Counted from the first letter of the stretch, positions 8,698-18,839 are shown. The stretch is 64,000 nucleotides of DNA from Pseudomonas laurylsulfatiphila (GCF_002934665.1 NZ_NIRS01000002.1:310001-374000); one strand, 5' to 3'. Notes: a model not told the origin generated them from the sequence alone. Program-made: numbers and translations.

Positions 8698-9287
8698 ACC
8701 CCGCTATCCCGAGCATCGACCAACTCAAGGAAATGGCCCTGCCGGCGCCGGTCAGCTATGCGCCGCAGACGTGGGGTTGGTGGACGTTGCTGACATTGTT
8801 GGTGCTCAGCCTGTTGCTGGTCAGTGCCCGACGTTACTGGCAATGGCGGCGCGATCGCTATCGGCGCGAGGCGCTGGCACGGCTGGCGGAGTTGCAGCAA
8901 CGCAGCAATGACCTGAATGCGTTGCGCGAACTTCCGGAGCTGCTCAAGCGTGTGGCCCTCTCGATGCCCTTCCGGCAAAACACAAAACCTGTGGGAGCGA
9001 GCCTGCTCGCGAAAGCGTCAGGTCAGTCGACACAACCTTTGGATGTAACGTCCTCATCGCGAGCAGGCTCGCTCCCACAGGGATCTCCTGCGGCGCTGGG
9101 GAACGAGGATTGGCAGGTGTTTTTGCAGCGGCACAGTAAACAGCCCTTACCGGCCGATTTCAGCCAGCAACTGGCGCGGCTTGCCTATGCGCCGGACACC
9201 ACCTTGCGGGACATGCCCAGCGAACAGCGACAGCAACTGTTCAACACCTGCAAAACCTGGGTGGAGCGTCATCATGTGGCAGCTTGA
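8694..9287 (+). CDS. DUF4381 membrane protein with an in-frame REPIN insertion (operon copy A)
   Basis: 197 residues, against 164 for the same-position protein of copy B. Starts with ATGA overlap. N-terminal PAPVSYAPQTWGWW is followed by one membrane helix (about residues 26-48) and a basic stretch, the usual DUF4381 layout. After LLKRVALSMP the frame runs straight through a REPIN at 8988-9082, adding about 33 residues rich in Ser/Ala/Gly (VGASLLAK, then [10 protein letters not shown]). It then resumes family sequence at LGNEDWQVFLQRH. In copy B the two flanks (LLKRLCRNHYP and LNGRKWLAFLDN) are close together, so the extra segment is an insertion in a surface loop. The protein may still fold. 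The gene overlaps the next by 14 nt. Confidence 0.85.
   Translation: MNPAIPSIDQLKEMALPAPVSYAPQTWGWWTLLTLLVLSLLLVSARRYWQWRRDRYRREALARLAELQQRSNDLNALRELPELLKRVALSMPFRQNTKPVGASLLAKASGQSTQPLDVTSSSRAGSLPQGSPAALGNEDWQVFLQRHSKQPLPADFSQQLARLAYAPDTTLRDMPSEQRQQLFNTCKTWVERHHVAA
8988..9082. repeat. REPIN inside DUF4381 coding sequence
   Basis: Two inverted REP sequences of the GTGGGAGCGAGCCTGCTCGC family face each other around a short spacer. The element keeps the reading frame open. Confidence 0.9.
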
Positions 9288-10266
9288 TTACCCCTGGTTG
9301 CTGATCCTGCTGCCATTGCCATGGTTGGGTTATCGCTACCTGCCTGACTATCGCGAGGCGCGCAGTGCCGTGCGCGTACCGTTTTTCGGCGCCATGAGCC
9401 GTGCTGTCGGCCAGGCACCCAGCCAGGCCGGTACCCGCAGCAACCGCTGGCAGCTGCTGCTGAACCTGCTGGTCTGGACACTGTTGCTGGTGGCGGCGAG
9501 CCGGCCGGTGTGGGTGGAACAACCCATCGAGCGCCAGCAGCCGGTGCGTGACCTGATGCTGGCCATCGACATTTCCCAGTCGATGGAAACCACCGACTTC
9601 ACCGGCGCCAACGGCCAGAAAATCAACCGCCTGGCCGCGGTCAAGGACGTGGTGCACGGGTTCATCGACAAGCGCAAGGACGATCGAATCGGACTGATCG
9701 TGTTCGGTACCGGCGCCTATCCGCAGGCACCCTTGACCCTCGATCACGCCAGCCTGTCACTGCTGCTGGACGACACCGGCATCGGCATGGCCGGCCCCAA
9801 CACGGCCATCGGCGACGCCATCGGCCTGAGCCTGAAACTGCTGGAGCAGGCCCACGAGCAGGAAAAAGTGCTGATCCTGCTCACCGACGGCAACGACACC
9901 AGCAGCGCCATCACCCCGGATCACGCGGCCGCCATGGCTGCCGCCAAAGGGGTGGTGATTCACACCATCGGCATCGGCGACCCGAACGCCGAAGGCGAAG
10001 CCAAGGTCAACCTGCAAGGTTTGCAGGACATTGCCCAGGCCACGGGCGGACGCTTCTTCCGCGCCGAAGACCGCAACGCCCTGGATCAGGTCTACAGCAC
10101 CCTCGACAAGCTCACCCCGCATCAGGTGAAAACCCTCAGCCATCAGCCCAAACGCGATCTGTTCTGGTGGCCGCTGGGCGGGGCCCTCGCGCTGCTGACG
10201 ATGTATCACCTGGGCGCCCTGCTGCTTCCACGGTTGATGCTCGCCCGTCAACGGCAGGAGGCCTGA
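9274..10266 (+). CDS. VWA-domain membrane protein, BatA/BatB-like (operon copy A)
   Basis: 330 residues from ATG at 9274 (GGAG upstream); the longer frame from 9181 is an alternate reading of the preceding gene. Two N-terminal membrane helices (about 7-20 and 60-76) and one near the C-terminus anchor a periplasm-facing VWA domain. The MIDAS metal site is intact: D99-x-S101-x-S103 (DISQS), the later Thr/Asp region GPNTAIGDAIG, and LLTDGND. Similar to BatA of aerotolerance operons and to VWA proteins paired with MoxR. The next gene starts 1 nt after the stop. Confidence 0.92.
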   Translation: MWQLDYPWLLILLPLPWLGYRYLPDYREARSAVRVPFFGAMSRAVGQAPSQAGTRSNRWQLLLNLLVWTLLLVAASRPVWVEQPIERQQPVRDLMLAIDISQSMETTDFTGANGQKINRLAAVKDVVHGFIDKRKDDRIGLIVFGTGAYPQAPLTLDHASLSLLLDDTGIGMAGPNTAIGDAIGLSLKLLEQAHEQEKVLILLTDGNDTSSAITPDHAAAMAAAKGVVIHTIGIGDPNAEGEAKVNLQGLQDIAQATGGRFFRAEDRNALDQVYSTLDKLTPHQVKTLSHQPKRDLFWWPLGGALALLTMYHLGALLLPRLMLARQRQEA

Positions 10267-10267
10267 G

Positions 10268-11848
10268 ATGGACATCAACCTCGGCGACTTCCATTTCCTG
10301 CGCCCTGTGTGGCTGTTGCTCGCCGTGTTCGGCGCACTGCTGCCAGTGCTGTGGCGACATAGCCAGGATTTGCAACGGCGCATGCGCAGCAACATCGCGG
10401 CGCACCTGCTGCCGCATCTGCTCATCACCCCGCAAGACCGGCACCGCCTGCGCCCGGTACATCTGCTGTGTGCGCTGTTGGTACTGGGCGCCCTCGCCGC
10501 CGCCGGACCAACCTGGGAACAGGATCGCCCGGACTTTCTGGAAAACCGCGCGCCGCTGATCATCGCCGTCGACCTGTCGCCGTCCATGGACGCCAGCGAC
10601 GTTCCACCCAGTCGCCTGGAAGCGGTCAAGCACAAGCTCCACGACCTGATCCAGCGCCGCGCCGGCTCGCGCAACGCCTTGATTGCCTATGCCGGCAGTG
10701 CGCACCTGGTGTTGCCCGCCACCGATGACCCGGCCCTGCTCGACACCTTCATTCAGGCCCTGAGCACCGACCTGATCAACAAACCGGGGAAAGATGTCGC
10801 TGCGGTCATCGATCAGGCCAAGCGCCTGCTCGCCGCCGAGAAAACACCCGGTACCCTGCTGCTGATCACCGATGGCGCCGACACCTCGGCACTGGCCGGC
10901 CTGGACAAACGACTGGCGGACAGTGCGTTGCAAGTGCTGATTCTGGCGGCCGGCAGCACCGACGGCGGAATCATCCGCGATGCCAGCGGCCAGCCACGCA
11001 TCGACAGCAATGGTCGCCCGCAACTCGGCAGCTTCGACCCGGACGCCCTCAAGCAGCTTGCCTCAACGTTGAATGCCCCGTTGGGCAGCCTGACCCTCAA
11101 CGATGACGATCTGGACTGGATCGAACTGCACGCCGAGCAGCACTACCAGTCAGCCAGCGACGAACAGCGTGAATTGCGCTGGAAAGACGCCGGTTACTGG
11201 TTGTGCTGGCCGCTGTTGCTGTTCGCCTTCTTCAGCGTACGCAAGGGCTGGAGCGTGAACTGGATGGCGGGACTGCTGCTGGCGGTGGGCCTGGGCCTGC
11301 AACCGGCGCCGGCACAGGCCAACGCACTGACCGATGCCTTTTTCACCCGCGACCAGCAAGGCCGCTGGGCCTTCGAACACCAGCACTACCCTCAGGCGGC
11401 GGCGCTGTTCGTCGATCCGTACTGGAAAGGCGTGGCCGCCTACAACGCGGCCGATTTCGACCTGGCACTGGCCAGCTTCGCGCGGCTCGATACACCGCAG
11501 GCGTATTTCTACCTGGGCAATATCTACGTGCGCCGGTTCAAGTTCGATCAGGCCATCGCGGCCTATCAGCAGGCGCTGAAGTTGCAACCGCAGTTCCCGG
11601 AAGCCACGGCCAACCTGGCCCTGGCCATCGCCTTGCAGAAAGACACCGAAAGCGCTGAGAAAAACACGCCGGAGGTCAAACCCGACGAAATCAAAATGGA
11701 CAAGGCGCCGGGTAAAGGCCAAAGCAAAAAGATGGAAACCCAACAAGCGGCTTCGGATGAGCAGTGGCTGCAGAACCTGACCACGTCGCCGGCGAAGTTT
11801 CTCAAGCAGAAGTTCAGTCTGCAGGATCAGGCGGGGGCTAAACCGTGA
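10268..11848 (+). CDS. VWA plus TPR protein, BatB/BatC-like fusion (operon copy A)
   Basis: 526 residues. Helices near 13-30 and 64-80 precede a VWA domain with an intact MIDAS (D102-L-S104-P-S106) and LLITDGAD. Further membrane helices (about 315-350) are followed by TPR repeats from about residue 365 (for example [18 protein letters not shown]) and a Lys/Glu-rich tail ending in a PAKFLKQKF segment. The architecture corresponds to BatB joined to BatC. The 3' end overlaps the BatD gene start (GTGA). The intact metal site contrasts with the copy B counterpart at 45752. Confidence 0.9.
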   Translation: MDINLGDFHFLRPVWLLLAVFGALLPVLWRHSQDLQRRMRSNIAAHLLPHLLITPQDRHRLRPVHLLCALLVLGALAAAGPTWEQDRPDFLENRAPLIIAVDLSPSMDASDVPPSRLEAVKHKLHDLIQRRAGSRNALIAYAGSAHLVLPATDDPALLDTFIQALSTDLINKPGKDVAAVIDQAKRLLAAEKTPGTLLLITDGADTSALAGLDKRLADSALQVLILAAGSTDGGIIRDASGQPRIDSNGRPQLGSFDPDALKQLASTLNAPLGSLTLNDDDLDWIELHAEQHYQSASDEQRELRWKDAGYWLCWPLLLFAFFSVRKGWSVNWMAGLLLAVGLGLQPAPAQANALTDAFFTRDQQGRWAFEHQHYPQAAALFVDPYWKGVAAYNAADFDLALASFARLDTPQAYFYLGNIYVRRFKFDQAIAAYQQALKLQPQFPEATANLALAIALQKDTESAEKNTPEVKPDEIKMDKAPGKGQSKKMETQQAASDEQWLQNLTTSPAKFLKQKFSLQDQAGAKP

Positions 11849-13272
11849 TCAGCCTGAAAGTCCGTGTCGCGGCCTTCGCGAGCAGGCTCGCTCCGACATT
11901 TGATCCTGGCGCACCACAAACCCCCTGTGGGAGCGAGCCTGCTCGTGAAAGGGCCCGACCACTCACCACAAATCTCGGAGCCCTGCTCATCGGCCTGATC
12001 AGCCTCAACACATTCGCCGCCGACCCTCAACTGAAAGTCCAGGCCACCCTGCAACCCGCCGACCCTGTCATGGTCGGCAGCCTGATCGAACTGCAACTCG
12101 ATGTCTTCACCGACACCTGGTTCACCAACGCCCCCACCCTGCCCGACCTGAAACTGCCCGGCGCACTGGTGATGCCGCCGGACGGCCATGCCGAGCACAT
12201 CAACCAGACCTTCGACGGCCAATCCTTCAGCGGCATGCGCTACAGCTACCTGATCACCCCGAACCTGGCCCAGGGCTTCGACATTCCGGCACTAACCGTT
12301 CAAGCCACACCGGGCCAGGCCAGCCACGCACTCAGCGCCCAAAGTCAGCCATTGCACTTCAACGCCGCACAACCGCCAGGATTCCAGCCCGGGGAGGCGG
12401 TGCTGGTGGCGCAGAACCTGCGCTTCACCCAGAAGACCATAAATTCAGCGACACCGTTGAAGGTCGGCGACAGCATCACCCGGGAACTGACGCTACAGGC
12501 CGACGGTGCCCTCTCCATGTCACTGCCGACACCGGCGCTGGAGGCCATCAAGGGCCTGAGCCGTTACCCGAAAGCCCCACAAATCCGCAATCTGGATGAC
12601 GGTCGCGGCCACTTCAATGGCGGCCAGCGCATCGACAGCGTGACGTATCGAATCGACACCGAAGGCCACTACAATCTGCCAGCCGTCGAGCTGAAATGGT
12701 GGGATGCCAGCAGCCGGCAAACCCGCACGGCCACAGTGCCCGGCGTGACCTTCGACGCCGCGGCCAACAGCGCCTACAAGCCGGTGTTTTCAATCACCGA
12801 AGACCTGAAAGAACTCGGTCAGCACAATCGCCTGCACCTTTCCGGGCACTGGTTCGGACTATTGGCACTGGCGTTGGCGGTGGTGGCCGTGGGCTGGTTC
12901 AGTCGCCCGCTCGTACACCGCGCATACCTTAACTGGCAGGCCCGACGCCGCGCCCGGCACGCCGCCTGGCTCGAGTCCGCCGACTACGCATGGCAGCAGA
13001 TTCCGGCACAACTGGAGAGCAAGCCGGCGCAATTGAGCGCCCTGTACCTGTGGACCCGACGCAGCCGCCGGGGCCTGAAATTGACCGGTCTCGGCCCGCG
13101 CCTGCAAAGCTTCCTGCGAGCCTGTTACGGCCGCGAACCGGACAAAGAGCAGGCCCTGCGCCAAATCAGGGAATCCTTGTCTACGCTGCATAGTCAGGCC
13201 GAGTGCAACAGAGAATCAGTCTCTTCTGCTCTTCATCCGCTCAACCCCGTTCAAGAGAAGGGTTTCCCATGA
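11845..13272 (+). CDS. BatD-like protein with REPIN within its leader (operon copy A)
   Basis: 475 residues starting at GTG 11845, which overlaps the previous stop. Normal BatD proteins begin with a signal peptide directly. Here a REPIN (11869-11955) lies between the first codons and the hydrophobic leader [16 protein letters not shown], so about 30 Arg/Ala/Pro-rich residues precede the signal. No in-frame ATG or GTG lies after the repeat to rescue a short leader. The rest is typical: tandem Ig-like BatD domains, PGF/AV-type strands, one helix at about residue 340-358, and a basic cytoplasmic C-terminal domain. Export may be impaired or the long leader tolerated; this is undecided from sequence. 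Confidence 0.86.
   Translation: MISLKVRVAAFASRLAPTFDPGAPQTPCGSEPARERARPLTTNLGALLIGLISLNTFAADPQLKVQATLQPADPVMVGSLIELQLDVFTDTWFTNAPTLPDLKLPGALVMPPDGHAEHINQTFDGQSFSGMRYSYLITPNLAQGFDIPALTVQATPGQASHALSAQSQPLHFNAAQPPGFQPGEAVLVAQNLRFTQKTINSATPLKVGDSITRELTLQADGALSMSLPTPALEAIKGLSRYPKAPQIRNLDDGRGHFNGGQRIDSVTYRIDTEGHYNLPAVELKWWDASSRQTRTATVPGVTFDAAANSAYKPVFSITEDLKELGQHNRLHLSGHWFGLLALALAVVAVGWFSRPLVHRAYLNWQARRRARHAAWLESADYAWQQIPAQLESKPAQLSALYLWTRRSRRGLKLTGLGPRLQSFLRACYGREPDKEQALRQIRESLSTLHSQAECNRESVSSALHPLNPVQEKGFP
11869..11955. repeat. REPIN within the BatD leader
   Basis: Inverted pair of REP units (TTCGCGAGCAGGCTCGCTCC and GGGAGCGAGCCTGCTCGTGA) in the opposite arrangement to the copy in DUF4381. The frame remains open through it. 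Confidence 0.88.
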
Positions 13273-14297
13273 CGAATTCGATATCGTTACGCCATCCTCG
13301 CGTATTCAGCTTCCTGCTGACCCTGGCCTTGAGCCTGCCGCTGCTGGTCCAGGCAGCCGAACCGCTGCCCTCGTGGAACGATGGGCCGTCGAAAAAGCAG
13401 ATCATCGAGTTCGTGCAGGCGGTGACCGATCAAAGCAGCAAGGACTTCGTCAAACCCGAAGACCGCATTGCCGTGTTCGATAACGACGGCACCTTGTGGA
13501 GCGAGCAGCCGATGTACTTCGAAATGCTGTTCGCCCTCGAAGAAGTCAAACGCACCGCGGCGCAGCACCCGGAATGGAAAACCACCCAGCCGTTCCAGGC
13601 CGTGCTGGAAAACGATCACAAGGCACTGGCCGCCAGCGGCATGGAAGGCATGATGAAGATCTTCGGGGCGACCCACACCGGCATGACCAGCGAAGCGTTC
13701 GATGACTACGCCAAGACCTGGCTGAGTCAGGCCAGGCATCCGAAAACCGGTAAGCCGTACACCGAAATGATCTTCCAGCCGATGCTGGAGATGCTCGACT
13801 ACCTGCGCGGTAACGCCTTCAAGACCTACATCGTCTCCGGTGGCGATACCGGGTTCATGCGCGCCTTTGCCGAGAAGGTCTATGGCGTTCCACCGGAACA
13901 AGTCATCGGCACCACCTTCGTCACCGCGTTCCAGTACAAGGACGGCAAGGCGTCGATCTTGCGCACACCGAAACTGGCCCACAACGACGATGGCCCGGGC
14001 AAACCGGAAAGCATCAATGCCGTCATCGGCAAACGACCGATCCTAGCGTTCGGCAACTCCGACGGTGACCTGCAAATGCTCCAGTGGACCGCCGCTGGTC
14101 CCGGCAAACGATTCATGGGGTTGGTGCACCACACCGACGCCAAACGCGAATGGGCCTATGACAGACAGTCGCAGATCGGTCGCCTGGACAAGGCCCTGGA
14201 CGAAGCGAACAAACGTGGCTGGACAGTCGTCGACATGGCGGCCGAATGGCGCCGGATCTATCCGTACGACGCCGCCACACCTGAGCAAGTGCAATAA
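13269..14297 (+). CDS. Exported HAD-superfamily phosphatase
   Basis: 342 residues from ATG at 13269, which overlaps the BatD stop (ATGA) and has AGAAGGG upstream. The signal peptide ends near [11 protein letters not shown] motif I is FDNDGTLW with the nucleophile D71 and D73. Motif II is in the IVSGGD segment, and motif IV is [10 protein letters not shown]. The Trp after DGTL and the extended cap match HAD proteins of the haloacid dehalogenase/phosphoserine phosphatase-like group found in the periplasm. Coupling to the copy A operon and proximity to the sulfatase suggest release of phosphate from an exported substrate; the substrate is unknown. Confidence 0.86.
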   Translation: MTNSISLRHPRVFSFLLTLALSLPLLVQAAEPLPSWNDGPSKKQIIEFVQAVTDQSSKDFVKPEDRIAVFDNDGTLWSEQPMYFEMLFALEEVKRTAAQHPEWKTTQPFQAVLENDHKALAASGMEGMMKIFGATHTGMTSEAFDDYAKTWLSQARHPKTGKPYTEMIFQPMLEMLDYLRGNAFKTYIVSGGDTGFMRAFAEKVYGVPPEQVIGTTFVTAFQYKDGKASILRTPKLAHNDDGPGKPESINAVIGKRPILAFGNSDGDLQMLQWTAAGPGKRFMGLVHHTDAKREWAYDRQSQIGRLDKALDEANKRGWTVVDMAAEWRRIYPYDAATPEQVQ

Positions 14298-14368
14298 AAA
14301 AAGGCGTTACGCAGGACCGCAATAAACGTTTGTCGCACTCAGCGACGTAGTGAAAAGGAGCCAGTCAG

Positions 14369-15949
14369 ATGACTCGCATAGGTAAGTGGCTACCGAAACT
14401 CGCCCTGGTGGCAACCTCGGTGATGGCGATTTCGGCAACAGCCGGAGCCGCTGATAAACCCAACATTCTGGTGATCTTCGGCGACGATATCGGCCAGACC
14501 AACATCAGCGCCTATTCCATGGGCGTGGTTGGCTACAAGACGCCGAACATCGACCGCATTGCCAAAGAAGGCATGATGTTCACCGACTATTACGCGGAGA
14601 ACAGCTGCACCGCCGGTCGGTCTTCGTTCATCACTGGTCAGACGCCTTTGCGTACCGGTCTGTCGAAAGTCGGCATCCCGGGCGCACCGGTGGGCCTGCA
14701 AAAGCGTGACATCACTATCGCCCAGGCGCTCAAGTCCCAGGGCTACGCCACCGGTCAGTTCGGCAAGAACCACCTGGGCGACAAGGATGAGTACCTGCCG
14801 ACCAACCACGGTTTCGACGAGTTCTTCGGCAACCTGTACCACCTCAACGCCGAGGAAGAACCTGAGCGCCCGTACTGGCCAAAAGACGATGCCGAGTTCG
14901 TCAAGGCCAACACCCCACGTGGCGTGATCCACAGCTTCGCCGACGGCAAGATCGAAGACACCGGCGCGCTGACCACCAAGCGCATGGAAACCATCGACGA
15001 TGAAACCACCGCTGCGGCGCAGGCGTTCATCGAGAAACAGGCCAAGGCGGACAAACCGTTCTTCGTCTGGATGAACACCACGCGCATGCACGTGTTCACC
15101 CACGTACGCGATTCGATGAAGGGCCAGAGCGGCATGCCCGGCAACGAGTATGCGGACGGCATGCTCGAGCATGACGGCGACGTCGGCAAACTGCTGAAAA
15201 CCCTCGATGATCTGAAAATCGCCGACAACACCATCGTCGTCTACACCACCGACAACGGCCCGAACCAGTTCTCCTGGCCGGACGCGGCGACCACGCCGTT
15301 CCGTAACGAGAAGAACTCCAACTGGGAAGGCGCCTACCGCGTGCCGGCCATTGTGCGTTGGCCGGGCAAGATCAAGGCCGGTGAAGTCTCCAACGAAATG
15401 TTCTCGGGCATGGACTGGTTCCCGACCCTTCTGGCCGCCGCTGGCGATGCCGACGTGAAGGAAAAGCTGCTCAAGGGTTGGGCACCGACCTCGGGCGGCA
15501 ACAACTTCAAAGTGCACCTGGACGGTTTCAACCAACTGCCCTACCTGACCGGCCAACAACCTAAAGGCGAGCGCAAGGAGTTCTACTACTTCAACGATGA
15601 CGGCGTGCTGGTGTCGATGCGTTTCGATAACTGGAAAGTGGTGTTCTGCGAACAACGCGCGCCTGGTGGCTTTAAAGTCTGGAGCGAACCGTTCGTGTGC
15701 CTGCGCGTACCGAAAATCCTCAACCTGAGGATGGACCCCTATGAGCGCGCTGATGTGGTTTCCGATCAGTATTACGATTGGCAGACCAAAAACGTCTACC
15801 TGGCCGCTCAAGCCGTACAAAAATCGGCCGGGTTCCTGCAGACGTTCATCGAATACCCGCCAAGCCAGAAACCGGCCAGCTTCAGCATTGACCAGATCCG
15901 TGCTGCGGTAGATGCCAAGATCGCTGAAAAAATGAAAGCTGCACAGTAA
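14369..15949 (+). CDS. Periplasmic arylsulfatase, formylglycine type
   Basis: 526 residues with AAGGAG upstream of ATG 14369. The signal peptide ends near ATAGAADKP. Sulfatase features: ILVIFGDDIGQ (metal-binding Asp pair), then Cys80 in C-T-A-G-R, the residue converted to formylglycine, and TPLRTG. A GKNHLGD segment and TTDNGPNQFSWPD supply further metal and sulfate ligands. The reaction is hydrolysis of sulfate esters in the periplasm. A formylglycine-generating enzyme is required, and none is in the window. A strong terminator follows at 15955, so it ends a transcription unit that likely begins upstream. Confidence 0.92.
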   Translation: MTRIGKWLPKLALVATSVMAISATAGAADKPNILVIFGDDIGQTNISAYSMGVVGYKTPNIDRIAKEGMMFTDYYAENSCTAGRSSFITGQTPLRTGLSKVGIPGAPVGLQKRDITIAQALKSQGYATGQFGKNHLGDKDEYLPTNHGFDEFFGNLYHLNAEEEPERPYWPKDDAEFVKANTPRGVIHSFADGKIEDTGALTTKRMETIDDETTAAAQAFIEKQAKADKPFFVWMNTTRMHVFTHVRDSMKGQSGMPGNEYADGMLEHDGDVGKLLKTLDDLKIADNTIVVYTTDNGPNQFSWPDAATTPFRNEKNSNWEGAYRVPAIVRWPGKIKAGEVSNEMFSGMDWFPTLLAAAGDADVKEKLLKGWAPTSGGNNFKVHLDGFNQLPYLTGQQPKGERKEFYYFNDDGVLVSMRFDNWKVVFCEQRAPGGFKVWSEPFVCLRVPKILNLRMDPYERADVVSDQYYDWQTKNVYLAAQAVQKSAGFLQTFIEYPPSQKPASFSIDQIRAAVDAKIAEKMKAAQ

Positions 15950-15954
15950 GACCA

Positions 15955-15986
15955 CCGCTCGCCCTCACCGGCGAGCGGACTTTTTT
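15955..15986 (+). terminator. Rho-independent terminator after sulfatase
   Basis: Nine-base perfect stem CCGCTCGCC/GGCGAGCGG with a six-base loop, then six T residues shortly after the stem. Confidence 0.88.
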
Positions 15987-16008
15987 CCGGAATGCGAACA
16001 CATTCCAA

Positions 16009-16100
16009 CTGTAGGAGCTGGCTTGCCAGCGATGGCGATGGCTCAGGCAACTTCTTGGGTGGCTGGAAGTCAGCCATCGCTGGCAAGCCAGCTCCTACAG
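16009..16100. repeat. REPIN of the GTAGGAGCTGGCTTGCCAGC family
   Basis: Inverted REP pair between the sulfatase terminator and the next gene. The REP sequence belongs to a different family from the GAGCCTGCTC elements elsewhere in the window. Confidence 0.9.
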
Positions 16101-16141
16101 GGCTTGGTTCTAATTCGAAATTCGCACAAGGCAACAGACCC

Positions 16142-18652
16142 ATGACCTCACGTGTCGCCAGCAAGTCGTCGGCCATACCTGCCCCGCAAGTCGCCTCCCC
16201 GGCGCTGTTGATCCCCGCCCTGCTGCTGTTTGTCTCCGGCGCCGCGGCGCTGGTGTATCAGGTGCTGTGGATCAAGCAGCTGTCGTTGGTCGTGGGCGTC
16301 GAGGTCTACGCCATCACCACCGGGATCAGCGCATTCTTTGCCGGGCTGGCCTTGGGCGGCTTGCTGTTCGGCCGCTGGGCGGACCGGATGCAGCAACCGG
16401 TTGTGCTCTACGCCGTGCTGGAAGTGCTGGTGGCGCTGCTGGGTGTCGCTGCGACCTTCTCCATGAGCCTGGCGGCCGGCCCGTTTGCCTGGCTTGAAGC
16501 ACAGGTGGGCTTGCTGGCCTGGGTGCTGCCGTTCGCGCTGGTAGGCATTCCCGCGCTGTTGATGGGCGGCACCCTGCCGGTGCTGGTTCGCTCCCTGGCC
16601 ACTGACCCACAACACCTGGGCAAGGCCGGTGGGCAACTGTATGCGGCGAACACCGCCGGGGCCATCGCCGGCACCCTGCTCGCCGCGTTCGTGATTGCCA
16701 CCCTCGGCGTGCGCGGCAGTGCGCTGGCCGCCGCCATGCTCAACTTGCTGGCCGCCACAGGGGCCCTGTGGTTTCAGCGCCGGCGCGTGGCCCCCGTCGA
16801 TGCGGCGGCGAAACAACACGTTCAAAAAGCCCCCGACCGCCTGGCCCTGTGGCTGTACTCCATTGCCGGTGGCGTAGCGCTGGGCTACGAAGTGGTGTGG
16901 TCGCAATCGATCGTGCAGTTCATGAGCACCCGTACCTACGCCTTTGCCGTGGTGCTGGCAACCTACCTCACCGGGTTGTTCCTGGGCAGCATGCTGCTGG
17001 CCCGTCGGGTCGATCGCCTGCGCGATCCCTGGGGGGTGTTCGGTTTGCTGATTGCCGCAGCAGGAGCAATTGCCCTGCTGGAAGTGGCGTTGCTCGGACG
17101 CTGGCTGGTGTTCGCCCAGACCCTGGCCGAATCCTGGGTATTGTCATGGGGCGGCAGTGAACTGGCGGGCATGAGCACGCGCTTTGCGGTGGCTGCCTTG
17201 AGCATTGTATTTGTACCGACCCTGTTGCTGGGTGCGGCGTTCCCGCTGGCCCTGCGCTTGAGCGTCGGCGGCGCACAGGTGGGGCGCAACGTTGGCGAAG
17301 TCGTCGCGTTCAATACCCTTGGCGGGATCATCGGCGTGATGCTCTGCGGTTTTGTCCTGATCCCGATGCTGGGTCTGGTACGGACCCTGGGACTGCTGGC
17401 AATCATCGCCGCCGGTATCGCGTACCTCGCCGTGCGCAAGGGCCATGGCGTGAAGAAAGGCCGGCGTCAGGCGGTGATTGCCATTGGCCTGGTGTCCCTC
17501 GCACTGGCCGTGTTCACGCCGGTCAACAAGCTCGCCAGCCTGCTGCCGGGCGCGCGCAATGGCACGCTGACGTTCTACGAAGAAGGCCGTGGCGGGACCG
17601 TCGCCGTGGTCACCCAGGGCAAGGGCGAACGGGCGTTCCAGCGTTTGTACATCCAGGGCGTGTCCAATACCGGCGACGCCATGCCGTCGTTGCGTTACAT
17701 GCGGATTCAGGCGCTGCTGCCCCTGTTGATCCACAACGGTGAACCGCGTTCGGCGCTGGTGATCGGGTTCGGCACCGGCATCACCGCCGGCGCCCTGACC
17801 CGCTACCCCGGCCTGGACCATCGCGTGGTCGCCGAACTGCTGCCCTCGGTGGTCAAGGCGGCCCCCTTGTTCAAGGGCAATTTCAATGCCGCGGCCGATC
17901 CGGGTGTCGATGTGCGCTTGCGCGACGGTCGCCAGGAACTCTTGCGCAATCCCCAGCGCTACGACCTGATCACCCTTGAACCGCCACCGCCCTCCGCTGC
18001 CGGCGTGGTCAACCTGTATTCCCGGGACTTCTACCAACTGGCCGCCAGCCGTTTGCAGAAACAGGGCCTGGTCGCCCAATGGCTGCCGCTGCCGACGCAG
18101 AACATCGACGACTCGCGCTCACTGGTGCGCAGCTTCCTCGACGTGTTTCCCTACGCGACCCTGTGGACCAGCGAGTTCCACGAGATGCTGCTGGTGGGTT
18201 CGATGGAGCCGATTGAGCTGGATGCGGCGAAGATCAACGCACGCTTCCAGCAGGACAGCGTCCGCAGCACCTTGCAGGATGTCGGCATCGGCTCAGCCGC
18301 AGCATTGCTCGCCACCTGGGTGACTGATCGTACGGGGCTGGAACGCTTCGCTGGGCAAGCGCAACCGGTGACGGACGATCAGCCGCGCATCGAATACGCG
18401 CCGTGGGTTCGGGCCAAGGAGATCACACGGGTGCTGCCGGCCCTGCTCGACTTGCATCAGTCGCCCACGCTGGTGAACGCCGACGCCGGATTCATCGAGC
18501 GCATGAACACCCAGCAACAACGTCTGATGCAGTTCTACCGGGCCAGCCTGCATGCCTATGACGGAAACCGTGACGCTTGGGCCAGGGATATGCGTGAGGT
18601 GATGCGCGGGGATTCCGGGAATCCGTATTACCGGTGGTTTGTCGGGGATTGA
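16142..18652 (+). CDS. Membrane protein fused to spermidine-synthase-like domain
   Basis: 836 residues. ATG at 16142 is preferred; the open frame from 15992 runs through a REPIN. From about residue 20 to 465 it is built of hydrophobic helices in a transporter-like arrangement (LIPALLLFVSGAAALVYQVLW begins it, cited for its position). From about 470 a soluble Rossmann methyltransferase-like domain follows, with the nucleotide loop VIGFGTGITAGAL. In true spermidine synthases the catalytic Asp sits in a D-x-x-D-P segment. Here the matching strand reads LITLEPPPPS, with Glu, so classical putrescine aminopropyl transfer is doubtful. Such fusions are common in bacteria and of unproven function. It lies between a sulfatase and a multiheme cytochrome. 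Confidence 0.85.
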   Translation: MTSRVASKSSAIPAPQVASPALLIPALLLFVSGAAALVYQVLWIKQLSLVVGVEVYAITTGISAFFAGLALGGLLFGRWADRMQQPVVLYAVLEVLVALLGVAATFSMSLAAGPFAWLEAQVGLLAWVLPFALVGIPALLMGGTLPVLVRSLATDPQHLGKAGGQLYAANTAGAIAGTLLAAFVIATLGVRGSALAAAMLNLLAATGALWFQRRRVAPVDAAAKQHVQKAPDRLALWLYSIAGGVALGYEVVWSQSIVQFMSTRTYAFAVVLATYLTGLFLGSMLLARRVDRLRDPWGVFGLLIAAAGAIALLEVALLGRWLVFAQTLAESWVLSWGGSELAGMSTRFAVAALSIVFVPTLLLGAAFPLALRLSVGGAQVGRNVGEVVAFNTLGGIIGVMLCGFVLIPMLGLVRTLGLLAIIAAGIAYLAVRKGHGVKKGRRQAVIAIGLVSLALAVFTPVNKLASLLPGARNGTLTFYEEGRGGTVAVVTQGKGERAFQRLYIQGVSNTGDAMPSLRYMRIQALLPLLIHNGEPRSALVIGFGTGITAGALTRYPGLDHRVVAELLPSVVKAAPLFKGNFNAAADPGVDVRLRDGRQELLRNPQRYDLITLEPPPPSAAGVVNLYSRDFYQLAASRLQKQGLVAQWLPLPTQNIDDSRSLVRSFLDVFPYATLWTSEFHEMLLVGSMEPIELDAAKINARFQQDSVRSTLQDVGIGSAAALLATWVTDRTGLERFAGQAQPVTDDQPRIEYAPWVRAKEITRVLPALLDLHQSPTLVNADAGFIERMNTQQQRLMQFYRASLHAYDGNRDAWARDMREVMRGDSGNPYYRWFVGD

Positions 18653-18654
18653 TT

Positions 18655-18731
18655 GGCCGCCTTCGCGAGCAGGCTCGCTCCCACATGGGGATGCGTTCCC
18701 CTGTGGGAGCGAGCCTGCTCGCGAAGGGGCC
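18655..18731. repeat. REPIN between fused membrane protein and octaheme cytochrome
   Basis: Inverted REP pair (CTTCGCGAGCAGGCTCGCTC and its complement) starting just after the stop at 18652. It could also act as an attenuating hairpin. Confidence 0.9.
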
Positions 18732-18839
18732 ATCGACTTCACCGCATCCGTTATTTGACAGACGCCGACCATCCGGCAAAGCTGCATCAAGCTTCAACGC
18801 GCGCCTGACGGCAATCGCACCTGGACCATGGAAGTCGTA

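Noticed and set aside
15992..16141. A 50-residue N-terminal extension of the fused membrane protein
   Set aside because: It is translated REPIN sequence, and the protein begins properly at ATG 16142.
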